Assembly (NCBI RefSeq): GCF_001696535.1 | Contig: NZ_MBQE01000006.1 | Location: 124,001-188,000, forward strand | Direction of reading: 5' to 3' | DNA length: 64,000 nt | Source of the DNA: Stappia indica | Lineage (GTDB): Bacteria > Pseudomonadota > Alphaproteobacteria > Rhizobiales > Stappiaceae | Made by a program: the position numbers and the translations under genes | Notes under the pieces: model-generated | The model's database searches: none | What the model saw: the letters and a program-made list of their open reading frames with translations, nothing else | Told to the model about the DNA's origin: nothing | Shown: positions 1 through 8,055 of the stretch, piece by piece | Layout: the number at the start of each line of letters is the position of its first letter | How positions within the stretch are numbered: position 1 is the first letter of the stretch

Positions 1-1159
1 GGTCCTCGCTGTTCGCGGAAACATCGCTCACCCGGGCAATGCCGGAGAGATTCTCCAGCCTCGCGAGGGCGTCCTTGCCCGCTACCGATCCGAGATAGGG
101 CGTTGCCGGCAGCGCCGGCACGCGGCTTGTCTTCGCGGTCTCCATCCAGCTCAGCAGCGCCGCGCCGACGGCGTTGCCGTCGTCCGCCGGGGCCGGCGGC
201 ACGAACAGCCGGTCGAACGGCATGCGCCCGGCGATCGTGCCGTTGTAGGAGGAGTTCAGCGCGCATCCGCCGCCGAGGACGAGGTTTCCCTCCGACCCGT
301 CGGCGATCCCCGACAGGATCCGGTCGGCAAGGGCCGCGTAGGCCGCCTGTCCGCTGGCGGCAAGGTCCGCCGCGCTCATCAACGGCGCATCCGCCGGGCG
401 GGCGAACTGCCGGATGCGGGCGACGAGATCGGCGAGCCGCTCCTTGTCGGCAAAGCGCAACCGTCCCTCGTCCACCTCCAGCAGCGCGACCAGAGCATCG
501 CGGATCTCGGGCCGGGCCGTCCCGTAGGCGGCGAGCCCCATCACTTTCCACTCTTCGCCGAGCCGCCAGTCGAAGCCGCAGAGCTGCGTCAGCCAGGCAT
601 AGAGCGTGCCGAGGCTCCCCGGCCCCCACGAGCGCCAGCGGCGCTGGAGCTCCCGGCCGCGAAGATCGAACATCGAAACGGCCCCCGCCTCCCCCTCGCC
701 GTCGACGATCAGGCAGGAGGCGGTGTCGACGGGGGCGAAGGCGCAGGCCGTCGCCGCGTGGCACAGATGGTGGTCGTAGCGCCGCACCTCGGGCATCTGC
801 TGCACGATGCCGAGCCGCAGCAGCGAGGCGCCGGCATGGGTGTTGATGCCCGCATGCAGTTCCCGCAGCCAGCGGGCATCGGTGACGGGCAGCAACTCGC
901 CCATCAGCTCGACCGGCAGCTCCGCCTTGATCTTCTTCCACGAGGTCGCCACCGCCAGGCTGTCGGAGCCGAAGTCGAACCCGACCTGTTTCAATGCGGC
1001 TTCCAGATGCGGCACATGATCGGGGGCAATGCCCCAGGCGCGCTTGTCCTGCAGGAAACGTTCCGTCGCCTCGGCGAAGACGAGCTTGCCGTCGGCATCG
1101 ACGATCGCCAGCGCCGGATCGTGCCCGGAGGTCGACAGCCCGAGGTGGAACAGCGCCAT
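1..1159 (-). CDS. Carbamoyltransferase, NodU/CmcH family (3' end outside window)
   Basis: Probable O-carbamoyltransferase using carbamoyl phosphate and ATP to carbamoylate a hydroxyl of a secondary metabolite. About 386 residues are visible. They cover the Kae1-like N-terminal half: the opening GLSTSGHDPALAIVD, HHLCHA at about 130-135 (metal-binding histidines), IVDGEGE at about 151-157, GEEWKVMGLAAYG near 201-213 and GGGCALNS near 296-303. Family members are usually 550-600 residues, so the YrdC-like carbamoyl-adenylate domain should lie left of position 1. The ATG shares one base with the ACP stop (TGATG), indicating translational coupling. Family assignment is firm; the substrate is unknown but is presumably made by the ACP, P450, ligase and radical SAM genes just upstream. 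Confidence 0.88.
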   Translation of the reverse strand, partial: MALFHLGLSTSGHDPALAIVDADGKLVFAEATERFLQDKRAWGIAPDHVPHLEAALKQVGFDFGSDSLAVATSWKKIKAELPVELMGELLPVTDARWLRELHAGINTHAGASLLRLGIVQQMPEVRRYDHHLCHAATACAFAPVDTASCLIVDGEGEAGAVSMFDLRGRELQRRWRSWGPGSLGTLYAWLTQLCGFDWRLGEEWKVMGLAAYGTARPEIRDALVALLEVDEGRLRFADKERLADLVARIRQFARPADAPLMSAADLAASGQAAYAALADRILSGIADGSEGNLVLGGGCALNSSYNGTIAGRMPFDRLFVPPAPADDGNAVGAALLSWMETAKTSRVPALPATPYLGSVAGKDALARLENLSGIARVSDVSANSED

Positions 1160-1410
1160 CAGGCGCCCGCGCGCTTCAGTATCGCACGGGCAAACTCGCC
1201 GAGCGTGTCGTGCTCGAAGATATCGGCCGGATCGACCTCGACGCCGAAGCGATCCTCCACCTCGCCGCAGACCAGCACCGCATCGATCGACTGGAGCCCC
1301 AGATCCGCGAGCGACATGTCCATGCCGATGGCGTCCGCTTCCGTCTTGGTGCGCTGCGCGACCCTGTCGCGGAGAAAGGAGAAAAACTGGGACTCGTCGA
1401 TGTCACTCAT
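1159..1410 (-). CDS. Acyl carrier protein
   Basis: Stand-alone acyl carrier protein of 83 residues that should carry a thioester-bound acyl chain on a phosphopantetheine arm. The attachment site is Ser41 in the motif LGLQSIDAV, followed by the acidic helix GEVEDRFGVEVDPADIF typical of carrier proteins. The start at 1410 (MSDIDES) is preferred; an extra in-frame ATG lies three bases upstream at 1413. The 5' end overlaps the P450 stop by 8 bases, and the stop overlaps the carbamoyltransferase start. Being wedged between a P450 and a carbamoyltransferase and close to an acyl-AMP ligase, it is a dedicated secondary-metabolism ACP and not the fatty-acid-synthesis AcpP (inference from context). Confidence 0.9.
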   Translation of the reverse strand: MSDIDESQFFSFLRDRVAQRTKTEADAIGMDMSLADLGLQSIDAVLVCGEVEDRFGVEVDPADIFEHDTLGEFARAILKRAGA

Positions 1411-3586
1411 CATGGAACTCTGTCTTGCTGAACCTGCACGGAAGTGTGCTGAGGGCGACGGTTTCCGACATGGCATGGTGGCGATGCGCCTTGGTGACCA
1501 GCGCCATGTCGGGAAAGCGTTGGAAGAGAGCGGGGATGGCGCGCTTGAGGACCATCACCGAAAGGGCCGCGCCGACGCAGCGATGCAACCCCTTGCCGAA
1601 CGAGACATGCCCGTTGCCGCCGGGGGCCTGCCGGTTCAGCACGCGGATGTTCAGCCGCGCCGTATCCCCGGCCTTCATCGCCATCCCGCCGAGCGAAACG
1701 CCGGTGCGGGCGAGGCGATAGATGAATTTCGGGCCGCTGCAACGCGCGACCAGCTCGTCGATATTGGCCTCGGCCCACGCCGGATCGCGCGCCGCCGCCT
1801 GCTCCTCCGCCGGGCGCGAGAGGATCGCCAGCAGGGCGTTCGACAGCGTGTGCGAGAGATTGAAGCTGGCGCCGTAGAGCACCAGCACCACCGCCTTGAG
1901 ATCTGCCTCGTCGAACCCCTCCGGCGCCTCGGTCGCCAGGATCTCGAGCAACGACGGCGGACCGTCGGAGGCGACGGGCACCTCCATCAGCGACAGCGCC
2001 TCGGCAAACACCGCCTGAACGCGCCGCAGGTTCCGCATCGACAGCCAGGGCTCCAGCACGTCCTGCAGATGCGGCGCGAGGGCGTCGAACCTTTCCGGAT
2101 CGCGGCTGGAGATGCCGAGGATGCGCATCATCGTGCGCTTGCGCAGCGGATCGGAATAGCCCGAGACCAGGTCCGGCGCCTCCATCGCCGCGAGCGTCCC
2201 CAGCGTCGCGTCCAGCGCGGCATCGACGACGCCCTGCCAGCGCGCCAGCTGCGCGGTGCCGAGGAAGCGCATCAAGGCCTGCTTCAGCACCTCGTGCCGC
2301 GGCCCGTCCATGAAGAACAGCGCGTTGCGCGCGATCCGCGTCGCCTCGTCCAGGTCTTCGCCGCTCGCCTGCGACAGCAGCGCCAGGTGGCTTTCCATCG
2401 GCGGCGGCGAGAAGGCCTCGTTGTCCCGCAGGATCCGGTGGGCGCTGGCCATGTCGCGGATGTCCCACAGGCGCGCGCTCGCCCGCCGGGAGCGCTTGTC
2501 GATGTAGCACGGCAGGGCGGTCGGGGCCTGCATCATCGGCGTGACCACGAAGCGGCATTCGTCGGTTTTCAGCACCAGATCGGGCAGCGCGCGCGCCAGC
2601 ATCGGGATGGCCGTCTCGACCAGGATCTCGCTGAGAAACACCCCGGGGCAGCGATGCGCACCGCTGCCGAAGCTCATGTGGGCGTGGCGCGTGCCCTCGC
2701 CGGCGCGCAGGCAGGCATTGGCCGCCACGATGTCGACGACGGCGGACTGGCCCTGGTGATAGGGGCAGCCGGCGACTTCGGTCGCCTCGCTGGCGACGCG
2801 CACCAGCGTGCGGGTCGACTGGTAGAGCCCGAGGATCTCCTGCGTCTGCCGCGCGCCCCATCCGGGCGCGCCGGCATCGGCCCACAGCTGCGCCGGCCCG
2901 CTCAGCAATCCGTAGAGCGCGAAGGCCAGCGACTGCGTCGCCGAGTTCGAGCCGACCAGCAGGCCGGCGACGAAATACTCCGGCTCCAGAAACTCCGGCA
3001 GCTCGTCCTTGCGGCGGCGCAGACAGGCCAGCAGGGTTTCCGGCCCCTCGTCCTCCCCGCCGTCGCCCTCTCCGACCGCGGGACACGTTGCCACCAGCAG
3101 CCGCGCCGCCTCGTTCAGCGCCCTAAGCGTCGGCAGCGACAGATACGGCTCCGTCAGGCGCTGCGCGGTCTCGGCCGCCTCGAAATGCTCCCGCGTCTGC
3201 GGCATATCGAGGCCGAGGATCTTCGGCATGATCTTCAGGAACAGCGGCACCGCCGCATGCCGCACGAGATCGGGATCGCTGGCACTTGCCAGGTCCTCGC
3301 ATATCTCCCGGCAGGCCGCCTCGATCAGCGGCCGCCATGGCGCAAGCCCGGCCTGGCTGAAGAACGGCGCGATCAGGCGGCGGGTCTGCAGGTGCGCCGG
3401 CCCGCTCATCGCCACCAGCGTGCTCGCCGACAGGCGCCGCAATGCATCGAGGTCGATGCCCCCGCGCCCGGCGATCTCGTCGAGATAGCGGTCGATGCGC
3501 GGCAGGTCGAGGCTGCGCAGCACCGCGGCCGCCATGGCCGGCACCTTCACGAAACTGTCGGGGTCGGACCAGACGTGGCGGCTCAC
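1403..3586 (-). CDS. Tandem (two-domain) cytochrome P450-like protein
   Basis: A 727-residue protein made of two P450-like halves of about 360 residues each. Heme-cysteine loops are FGSGAHRCPG (Cys313) and FGKGLHRCVG (Cys670); C-helix-like motifs are SGPAHLQTRR (about 61-70) and DGPRHEVLKQ (about 427-436). Both halves lack standard catalytic signatures. The K-helix ExxR is EILG at 250-253 in half one and ELVAR at 611-615 in half two. The I-helix acid-threonine pair is replaced by GSNSAT (212-217) and GASFNLS (572-578). The GTG start at 3586 overlaps the ligase stop (GTGA), so the two are translationally coupled. It probably acts on an ACP-bound substrate, like other carrier-dependent P450s, but one or both domains may do non-standard chemistry or be scaffolds. 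The domain call is firm, the activity unknown. Confidence 0.85.
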   Translation of the reverse strand: MSRHVWSDPDSFVKVPAMAAAVLRSLDLPRIDRYLDEIAGRGGIDLDALRRLSASTLVAMSGPAHLQTRRLIAPFFSQAGLAPWRPLIEAACREICEDLASASDPDLVRHAAVPLFLKIMPKILGLDMPQTREHFEAAETAQRLTEPYLSLPTLRALNEAARLLVATCPAVGEGDGGEDEGPETLLACLRRRKDELPEFLEPEYFVAGLLVGSNSATQSLAFALYGLLSGPAQLWADAGAPGWGARQTQEILGLYQSTRTLVRVASEATEVAGCPYHQGQSAVVDIVAANACLRAGEGTRHAHMSFGSGAHRCPGVFLSEILVETAIPMLARALPDLVLKTDECRFVVTPMMQAPTALPCYIDKRSRRASARLWDIRDMASAHRILRDNEAFSPPPMESHLALLSQASGEDLDEATRIARNALFFMDGPRHEVLKQALMRFLGTAQLARWQGVVDAALDATLGTLAAMEAPDLVSGYSDPLRKRTMMRILGISSRDPERFDALAPHLQDVLEPWLSMRNLRRVQAVFAEALSLMEVPVASDGPPSLLEILATEAPEGFDEADLKAVVLVLYGASFNLSHTLSNALLAILSRPAEEQAAARDPAWAEANIDELVARCSGPKFIYRLARTGVSLGGMAMKAGDTARLNIRVLNRQAPGGNGHVSFGKGLHRCVGAALSVMVLKRAIPALFQRFPDMALVTKAHRHHAMSETVALSTLPCRFSKTEFHDE

Positions 3587-5274
3587 GCGGCGCCCTCCGT
3601 CATCCGCGCCATGTCGAGGCAGAGCGCCTGTTCGTGCAGGCGGGCCAGATCGCCCGCCGCCTGCTGCCGCCGGATCTTGCCGCTGCTGGTGCGCGGCAGC
3701 GCGCCCCGCGGCAGGAAGGCGATGCGCCCGAGCCGGACGCCGGTGCCGGCGGCAACCGCCTTGCGGATCCGCTCGGCAACTGCATGCGGGTCGGCGATCG
3801 GAGCGCATCCGGCCCGCAGCTCGATCAGGAGATCGGCATGGCCGGGCTCGGCCTGCAGGCCGTCGAACGCCGCCGCCGCCGAGGGGCTGAGATCGGCATG
3901 TTCGCGCGCCGCCAGCCATTCGACCTCCGCCGCCGCCACATTGCGACCGTTGACGATGATCAGATCCTTTGCCCGCCCGGCGATATAGAGGTGCTCGCCC
4001 GCGATGCCGCCGAGATCGCCGGTCCGCAGCCAGCGCACTCCGTCGGGCGCGTCGAAGAAGCTCTCCGCCTCCTCGTCGTCCGCCGCGCCGAGATACCGGT
4101 CGCAGACGGAGGGCCCGCTCAGCCAGATCTCGCCCGTCGCCCCGTCGGGCAGCGCCCGGCCGGTCTCCGGCTCGGCGATCCGGATGTGTTTGCGCGTCTC
4201 GGCGGAGAGAAGGCAGCCCTCGAAGCCGGCCCACGCCTCGGGTGTCGCCGCAGCCTGCCCCGCGCCTCCCGCCTCGCCGGCCGCGAACAGCGTACATTCC
4301 GCCATCCCGTAGCAGGCGAAGACCGCGTCCCTCGCAAGCCCGTTCGCCGCAAAGCGCTGGTGGAACCTTGCCAGCAGGCCGCTCGGCACCGGCTCCGCGC
4401 CGCAGAACGCCCTCTCCCACGAGCCGAGGTCGAGCCCTTGCGCCTCCTCCTCGGAGATCCGGTTCAGGCATTCGAGAAAGGCGAAGGTCGGCCCGCCGCT
4501 GATCGTGCCGCGCCACTCGGAGACCGCCTCCAGCCAGACGGCCGGCCGGCGGATCATGTCGAACGGGCTCATCTGCACCGAATGCGCGCCCGACAGCAGC
4601 GGATAGACGATGCAGCCCATCAGCCCCATGTCGTGATAGTGCGGCAGCCAGTTGACCATGACACTGTCGCGGTTCATGCCCCAGAGCGACTGGATCAGCC
4701 CGCAATTGTGGCGGATCTGGTCGGCCGTCACCGGCACCGCCTTGGGAAAGCGCGTCGAGCCGGACGTGTGCTGAATGATCGGAAAGGCGCAAGGCGCCGC
4801 CCCGCCGGACGCCGCATCCGGCACCGGTTCAGGATCGTCGACGGCCAGCACCGGACAGGCCGGTTCCTCGCCCTCGCCGATCAGCTGCTGCTCCACGGCT
4901 CCGCGGCTGTTGGTGGTGCACAGCACCGCTCTTGCGCCGCAGGTCCGCGCCATGCGCGCCAGCCGTCCCGGCGGGTCGGCGGCGCGGGGCGGGGCGACCG
5001 GCACCAGCGTGCCGCCGCCGAGCAGCGTCGCCACCAGCGCGATCAGGAACTCCTCGCCGGCCGGCAGCGCCGCCATCAGCACATGCGGCCCCTCGCCGAG
5101 GCATCGATCCCAGAGCGCCTGCATCTCCGTAGCGCGCGCCCCCAGCTCCGCCCCGGTCATCGTGCGATGCCGGCCGCGGCGCCCCAGCACGGTGATCAGC
5201 GGCGCGTCGTGGCGCTGCTCGAGCGCTGCCGCGATCTCGCGCTGAAGGCTGGTTTCGGTCGCACGCCTGGTCAT
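3583..5274 (-). CDS. Fatty-acyl-AMP ligase-like adenylate-forming enzyme (FAAL)
   Basis: Adenylate-forming enzyme of 563 residues that likely activates a carboxylic acid as acyl-AMP and loads it on the ACP encoded two genes downstream. Seen in the sequence: P-loop HTSGSTRFPK at about 169-178, the FAAL hallmark NWLPHYHDMGLMG at about 208-220, YGMAECTLF near 320-330, and TSSGKIRR at the C-terminus with the candidate catalytic Lys533. The WLPxYHDMGL signature separates FAALs from acyl-CoA synthetases. The ATG at 5274 lies 24 bases after the radical SAM stop. Chain length and exact substrate cannot be read from the sequence. Confidence 0.87.
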   Translation of the reverse strand: MTRRATETSLQREIAAALEQRHDAPLITVLGRRGRHRTMTGAELGARATEMQALWDRCLGEGPHVLMAALPAGEEFLIALVATLLGGGTLVPVAPPRAADPPGRLARMARTCGARAVLCTTNSRGAVEQQLIGEGEEPACPVLAVDDPEPVPDAASGGAAPCAFPIIQHTSGSTRFPKAVPVTADQIRHNCGLIQSLWGMNRDSVMVNWLPHYHDMGLMGCIVYPLLSGAHSVQMSPFDMIRRPAVWLEAVSEWRGTISGGPTFAFLECLNRISEEEAQGLDLGSWERAFCGAEPVPSGLLARFHQRFAANGLARDAVFACYGMAECTLFAAGEAGGAGQAAATPEAWAGFEGCLLSAETRKHIRIAEPETGRALPDGATGEIWLSGPSVCDRYLGAADDEEAESFFDAPDGVRWLRTGDLGGIAGEHLYIAGRAKDLIIVNGRNVAAAEVEWLAAREHADLSPSAAAAFDGLQAEPGHADLLIELRAGCAPIADPHAVAERIRKAVAAGTGVRLGRIAFLPRGALPRTSSGKIRRQQAAGDLARLHEQALCLDMARMTEGAA

Positions 5275-5298
5275 CGGGTTGCTTGATCTGGTCGTCGG

Positions 5299-6858
5299 TC
5301 AGGCCGGTTGCGCGATGGGCTGTTCGCGGCTCAGGTGGACCTGCCGGCTGCCCTGCTGCGACAGCCGGTGCAGCGACGTGAAGGAATTGAGAAAGATGGA
5401 GAGGGCGAACGACAGGTCCCGCGCGATCTCGGGGCGCTGGTGCGACAGCTCGTTGACGGCGTCGATGACGCGGCGCGCCCGCGGGTCGCTTGCCGCCTGC
5501 CGGAAAAGCTTGAAGATTCCGAAAGCGCCCTTGCCCGGCGTCACCTTCCGGTCGCTCGCCCGCAGATGCTCCGGCGGCGGACCGAGGATCGCGGCAAGAT
5601 GCTCGAAACGCCTGATCGCGTTGTCCGGCTCGTGCAGCGCCTCGACCAGCCAGATGGCGCCCTCGGCCAGCTGGCGGCGGGTCATCTGCCGCGGCTCGAT
5701 ATTGGTCCACAGGTCGCCGCCCGGAAAGCTCGTTTCCGTCCCGTCGGTGAACAGCCGGCCTTCGGCCGCCATCTGCTCGTAAAGCGGCGTGGCGATCGGC
5801 GCGACCAGCACCGACACCCGCAGGTTCACCACCGGCAGGGCCATGCCGAATTCGAACTGGCGCTCGAAACATCCCAGGTCGTCATGGTCGAAGCCGACCA
5901 TCATGCCGCCGGTGACCGTCAGCCCGCCGGCGACGATCCGGCTGATCTCGGTCACGAGGTCCCGCCGCAGGTTCTGCCGCTTCTTGACCTCCTTGAGCGC
6001 CTCTTCGTTGCTGGTCTCGATGCCGACGAAGATGTCGCGCACCCCCGCCTGGTTGCACAGCTCGATCAACTCCGCATCCCGCGACAGGTCGATCGAGGCC
6101 TGCGTCGCGAACTGGACCGGCTCGCGGCCCTCGCGCCCGTTCCAGCCGGCAAGCCCTTCCAGCAGGACGCGGGATTTCTTGCGGTGGACGGTGAAGTTGT
6201 CGTCGGACAGGTTGATGCTGCGATAGCCGAGATCGTAGAGCACCTGCGCTTCGGCCAGCACGTTCTCGATCGGCTTGTGCCGCTGCACCCGGCCGAGATA
6301 CTGGATCACGTCGCAGAAGCTGCATTCGAACGGGCAGCCGCGGCTGGTCTGGATCACGCCGCTGATCGCCCGGTCGTTGTTGTAGAGGTCCCAGCGCGGC
6401 ACCGGCGCGCTTGCGAGATCGGCCTGGCCGCACAGGTATCGCGGCTGCAGGGTGTCGGCCAGCAAGTCGCGGCTCAGCGCGCTCGCGACGGTCTCGAACT
6501 CGCCGATGATCAGGCTGTCCGCCTCGCCGTCGAAATCGCCGGGCGCCAGCGACACATGCGGGCCGCCCATGATCACCCGCCGCCCCATGGCGCGGAACCG
6601 TCGGGCGATCTCGATGCCACGGGAGGCCTGGGCAACGTTCATGCTGATGGCGATGACGTCGGACGGATCGTCGAAATCGACATCCTCGGTCATCTCGTCG
6701 CACAGCCGGATGTTGAAATCGCCCTCCAGCAGGGCGGCAACGGTGGTGATCCCCGCCGATGCCATCAGGGCATAGCGCTCGTCGATGTTCAAAATCTTGT
6801 CGGCAATGAGGGCTTCGCTGCCGAAATTCGGCAACGGAGCGATAAGATATATGTCCAT
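5299..6858 (-). CDS. B12-binding-type radical SAM enzyme
   Basis: Radical S-adenosylmethionine enzyme of 519 residues. An N-terminal Rossmann-like region of the cobalamin-binding type (GGPHVS at about 98-103) precedes the cluster motif CPFECSFC at about 175-182, which binds the 4Fe-4S cluster. The C-terminal part resembles the DUF4070 extension of B12-binding radical SAM proteins. Such enzymes often methylate or rearrange unactivated carbons, but the specific reaction is not predictable here. It is the first gene of the five-gene operon; a candidate -10 box lies 39 bases upstream. No classical DxHxxG motif was seen, so cobalamin would bind base-off without the lower histidine ligand, as is common in this class. 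Confidence 0.87.
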   Translation of the reverse strand: MDIYLIAPLPNFGSEALIADKILNIDERYALMASAGITTVAALLEGDFNIRLCDEMTEDVDFDDPSDVIAISMNVAQASRGIEIARRFRAMGRRVIMGGPHVSLAPGDFDGEADSLIIGEFETVASALSRDLLADTLQPRYLCGQADLASAPVPRWDLYNNDRAISGVIQTSRGCPFECSFCDVIQYLGRVQRHKPIENVLAEAQVLYDLGYRSINLSDDNFTVHRKKSRVLLEGLAGWNGREGREPVQFATQASIDLSRDAELIELCNQAGVRDIFVGIETSNEEALKEVKKRQNLRRDLVTEISRIVAGGLTVTGGMMVGFDHDDLGCFERQFEFGMALPVVNLRVSVLVAPIATPLYEQMAAEGRLFTDGTETSFPGGDLWTNIEPRQMTRRQLAEGAIWLVEALHEPDNAIRRFEHLAAILGPPPEHLRASDRKVTPGKGAFGIFKLFRQAASDPRARRVIDAVNELSHQRPEIARDLSFALSIFLNSFTSLHRLSQQGSRQVHLSREQPIAQPA

Positions 6859-6896
6859 TCGTCCGATCCTTGCCGCCCCCTCGAGTGGCAGCGCGC

Positions 6897-6902
6897 ACTA
6901 TA
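6897..6902 (-). promoter_or_regulatory. Candidate -10 box for the radical SAM-to-carbamoyltransferase operon
   Basis: Read on the minus strand, TATAGT sits about 39 bases upstream of the radical SAM start. The best-placed -35 is poor, so this is only a candidate; read-through from the EamA gene 114 bases upstream is the alternative source of transcription. Confidence 0.35.
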
Positions 6903-6972
6903 CACAACCCGTCCGGATTTCGTTACCGGTCTCAACAGGTTTCTCGCCCCTGCCCGTGCTTTTTTTGGCCCC

Positions 6973-7845
6973 TCACGAGGCCGAAAGCAGGATCACGCCC
7001 GCGATCAGCACCGCGCAGCCGGCCAGCCGCCACGGGCCGACCCTTTCGCGCAGGATCACCATGCCCATCAGGGCGCCGACCATCATCGACATCTCCCGCA
7101 TGGGCGCGACGAGGCTCAGCGGCGCGCCGTCGCTCAGGGCCGCGAGCACCAGGATATAGGACGCCGGCGCCAGCAGCCCGACCCCGACCGCCGTCCACCA
7201 GTGGCCGCGCATCGCCGCCATCGCCTGGCGCGGCCGCGCCAGCACCACGGGCAGCAGCATGAAGAACCGCAACAGGTTCGACACCCATTCCAGCACCACC
7301 GGCGCGATGCCGAGCGATTTCACCGCCACCGCGTCGACCACCGTGTAGCCGGCTATGAAACCGCCGGTGACCGTCCCCCAGCGCAGGCCCGCCTGGCCGC
7401 CGGGACGGGTGAAGGCGGCGATCTTTCCTTGCGTCGAGATCAGCAGGATGCCGGAAACCACCAGCACCAGCCCGACGACGCCGGTGCCGGTCGGCACCTC
7501 GCCCAGCAGCACGAAGGCCCCGAGGCTGGAGAGCATCGGCCCGGTCCCGCGCGCCACCGGATAGACGACCGACAGGTCGGCCACCTGATAGCCGCGCTGC
7601 AGGCAGAGGCTATAGGCGAGATGGATCAGGCTGCTCAGCACGATGAAGGCGACGCCCATCGCCGTCCAGGCGATGCCGCCCTCGATCAGCAGGTAGATCA
7701 CCCAGGGCGCATAGGCGATGCAGGCGACGACGTTGTAGGCGAGGACGAAGGCCGCGCCGGCATGGGCCGCCCGTTTCGCCAGGAGATTCCAGGTGGCATG
7801 GATGAAGGATGCGAGAACGACGAGAAGCAGAGAGGCAAGCGTCAC
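6973..7845 (-). CDS. EamA/DMT-superfamily permease
   Basis: Membrane transporter of 290 residues with about ten hydrophobic segments arranged as two EamA repeats, the second starting near GTVTGGFIAGYTVVDA. Family members export metabolites or amino acids or act as drug/metabolite exporters. The start is GTG at 7845 with an AAGGGGG ribosome site 6 bases upstream, and that site is embedded in the expression platform of a ykkC-like riboswitch, so translation is probably ligand-controlled. The gene lies 114 bases upstream of, and on the same strand as, the radical SAM operon. It could be cotranscribed and export the product, or be an independent riboswitch-controlled exporter. The family is sure, the substrate is not. 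Confidence 0.85.
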   Translation of the reverse strand: MTLASLLLVVLASFIHATWNLLAKRAAHAGAAFVLAYNVVACIAYAPWVIYLLIEGGIAWTAMGVAFIVLSSLIHLAYSLCLQRGYQVADLSVVYPVARGTGPMLSSLGAFVLLGEVPTGTGVVGLVLVVSGILLISTQGKIAAFTRPGGQAGLRWGTVTGGFIAGYTVVDAVAVKSLGIAPVVLEWVSNLLRFFMLLPVVLARPRQAMAAMRGHWWTAVGVGLLAPASYILVLAALSDGAPLSLVAPMREMSMMVGALMGMVILRERVGPWRLAGCAVLIAGVILLSAS

Positions 7846-7876
7846 TGAGACCCCCTTGCGCGGTGCGCGGTTGATC

Positions 7877-7992
7877 TCGACGTCTCCTCCCCTGGGCTTT
7901 TGTCCCTTGGGTGCAGCCGGGGAACTCCCCCGGTTTCTGCAACGCTCGGTCCTGCGGCGATGTGCCCGGATCCCTAGTTGCCACTCGGTCGA
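7877..7992 (-). promoter_or_regulatory. ykkC-family riboswitch upstream of the EamA permease
   Basis: On the minus strand the leader contains the conserved blocks of the ykkC class in the right order: CTAGGGATCCGG (7977-7966), GGACCGAGCG (7952-7943), and GGGACAAAAGCCC followed by AGGGGAGGAGA (7906-7883). A variable hairpin (CCGGGG/CCCCGG inside GTTGCAG/CTGCAC) separates the second and third blocks. A closing helix can form between TCGAC (7992-7988) and GTCGA (7881-7877). Known ykkC subtypes sense guanidine, ppGpp, PRPP or nucleoside diphosphates; the subtype cannot be decided by eye. GAGAC at the aptamer end can pair with GTCTC overlapping the ribosome site, suggesting translational control. 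Confidence 0.78.
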
Positions 7993-7998
7993 TGGCCC

Positions 7999-8028
7999 AT
8001 CCTAGCCCCGGCCCGCCCGCCATCGCAA
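7999..8028 (-). promoter_or_regulatory. Sigma-70-type promoter for the riboswitch/EamA transcript
   Basis: Minus-strand TTGCGA (8028-8023) and TAGGAT (8004-7999) are separated by 18 bases. Transcription would begin near 7991, exactly at the 5' edge of the predicted ykkC aptamer, which makes the pairing credible. Confidence 0.55.
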
Positions 8029-8055
8029 CCCGGCTAAGCAGTTTGCCACCGGAAG

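Noticed and set aside
758-3988. A 1,076-codon open frame on the plus strand opposite the P450 and ACP genes
   Set aside because: Arg/Gln/His-rich composition with no motif, lying opposite well-supported genes; it is a by-product of high GC codon bias.
5308-7848. An 846-codon plus-strand frame opposite the radical SAM and EamA genes
   Set aside because: Same low-information composition, and the minus-strand genes have clear catalytic motifs.
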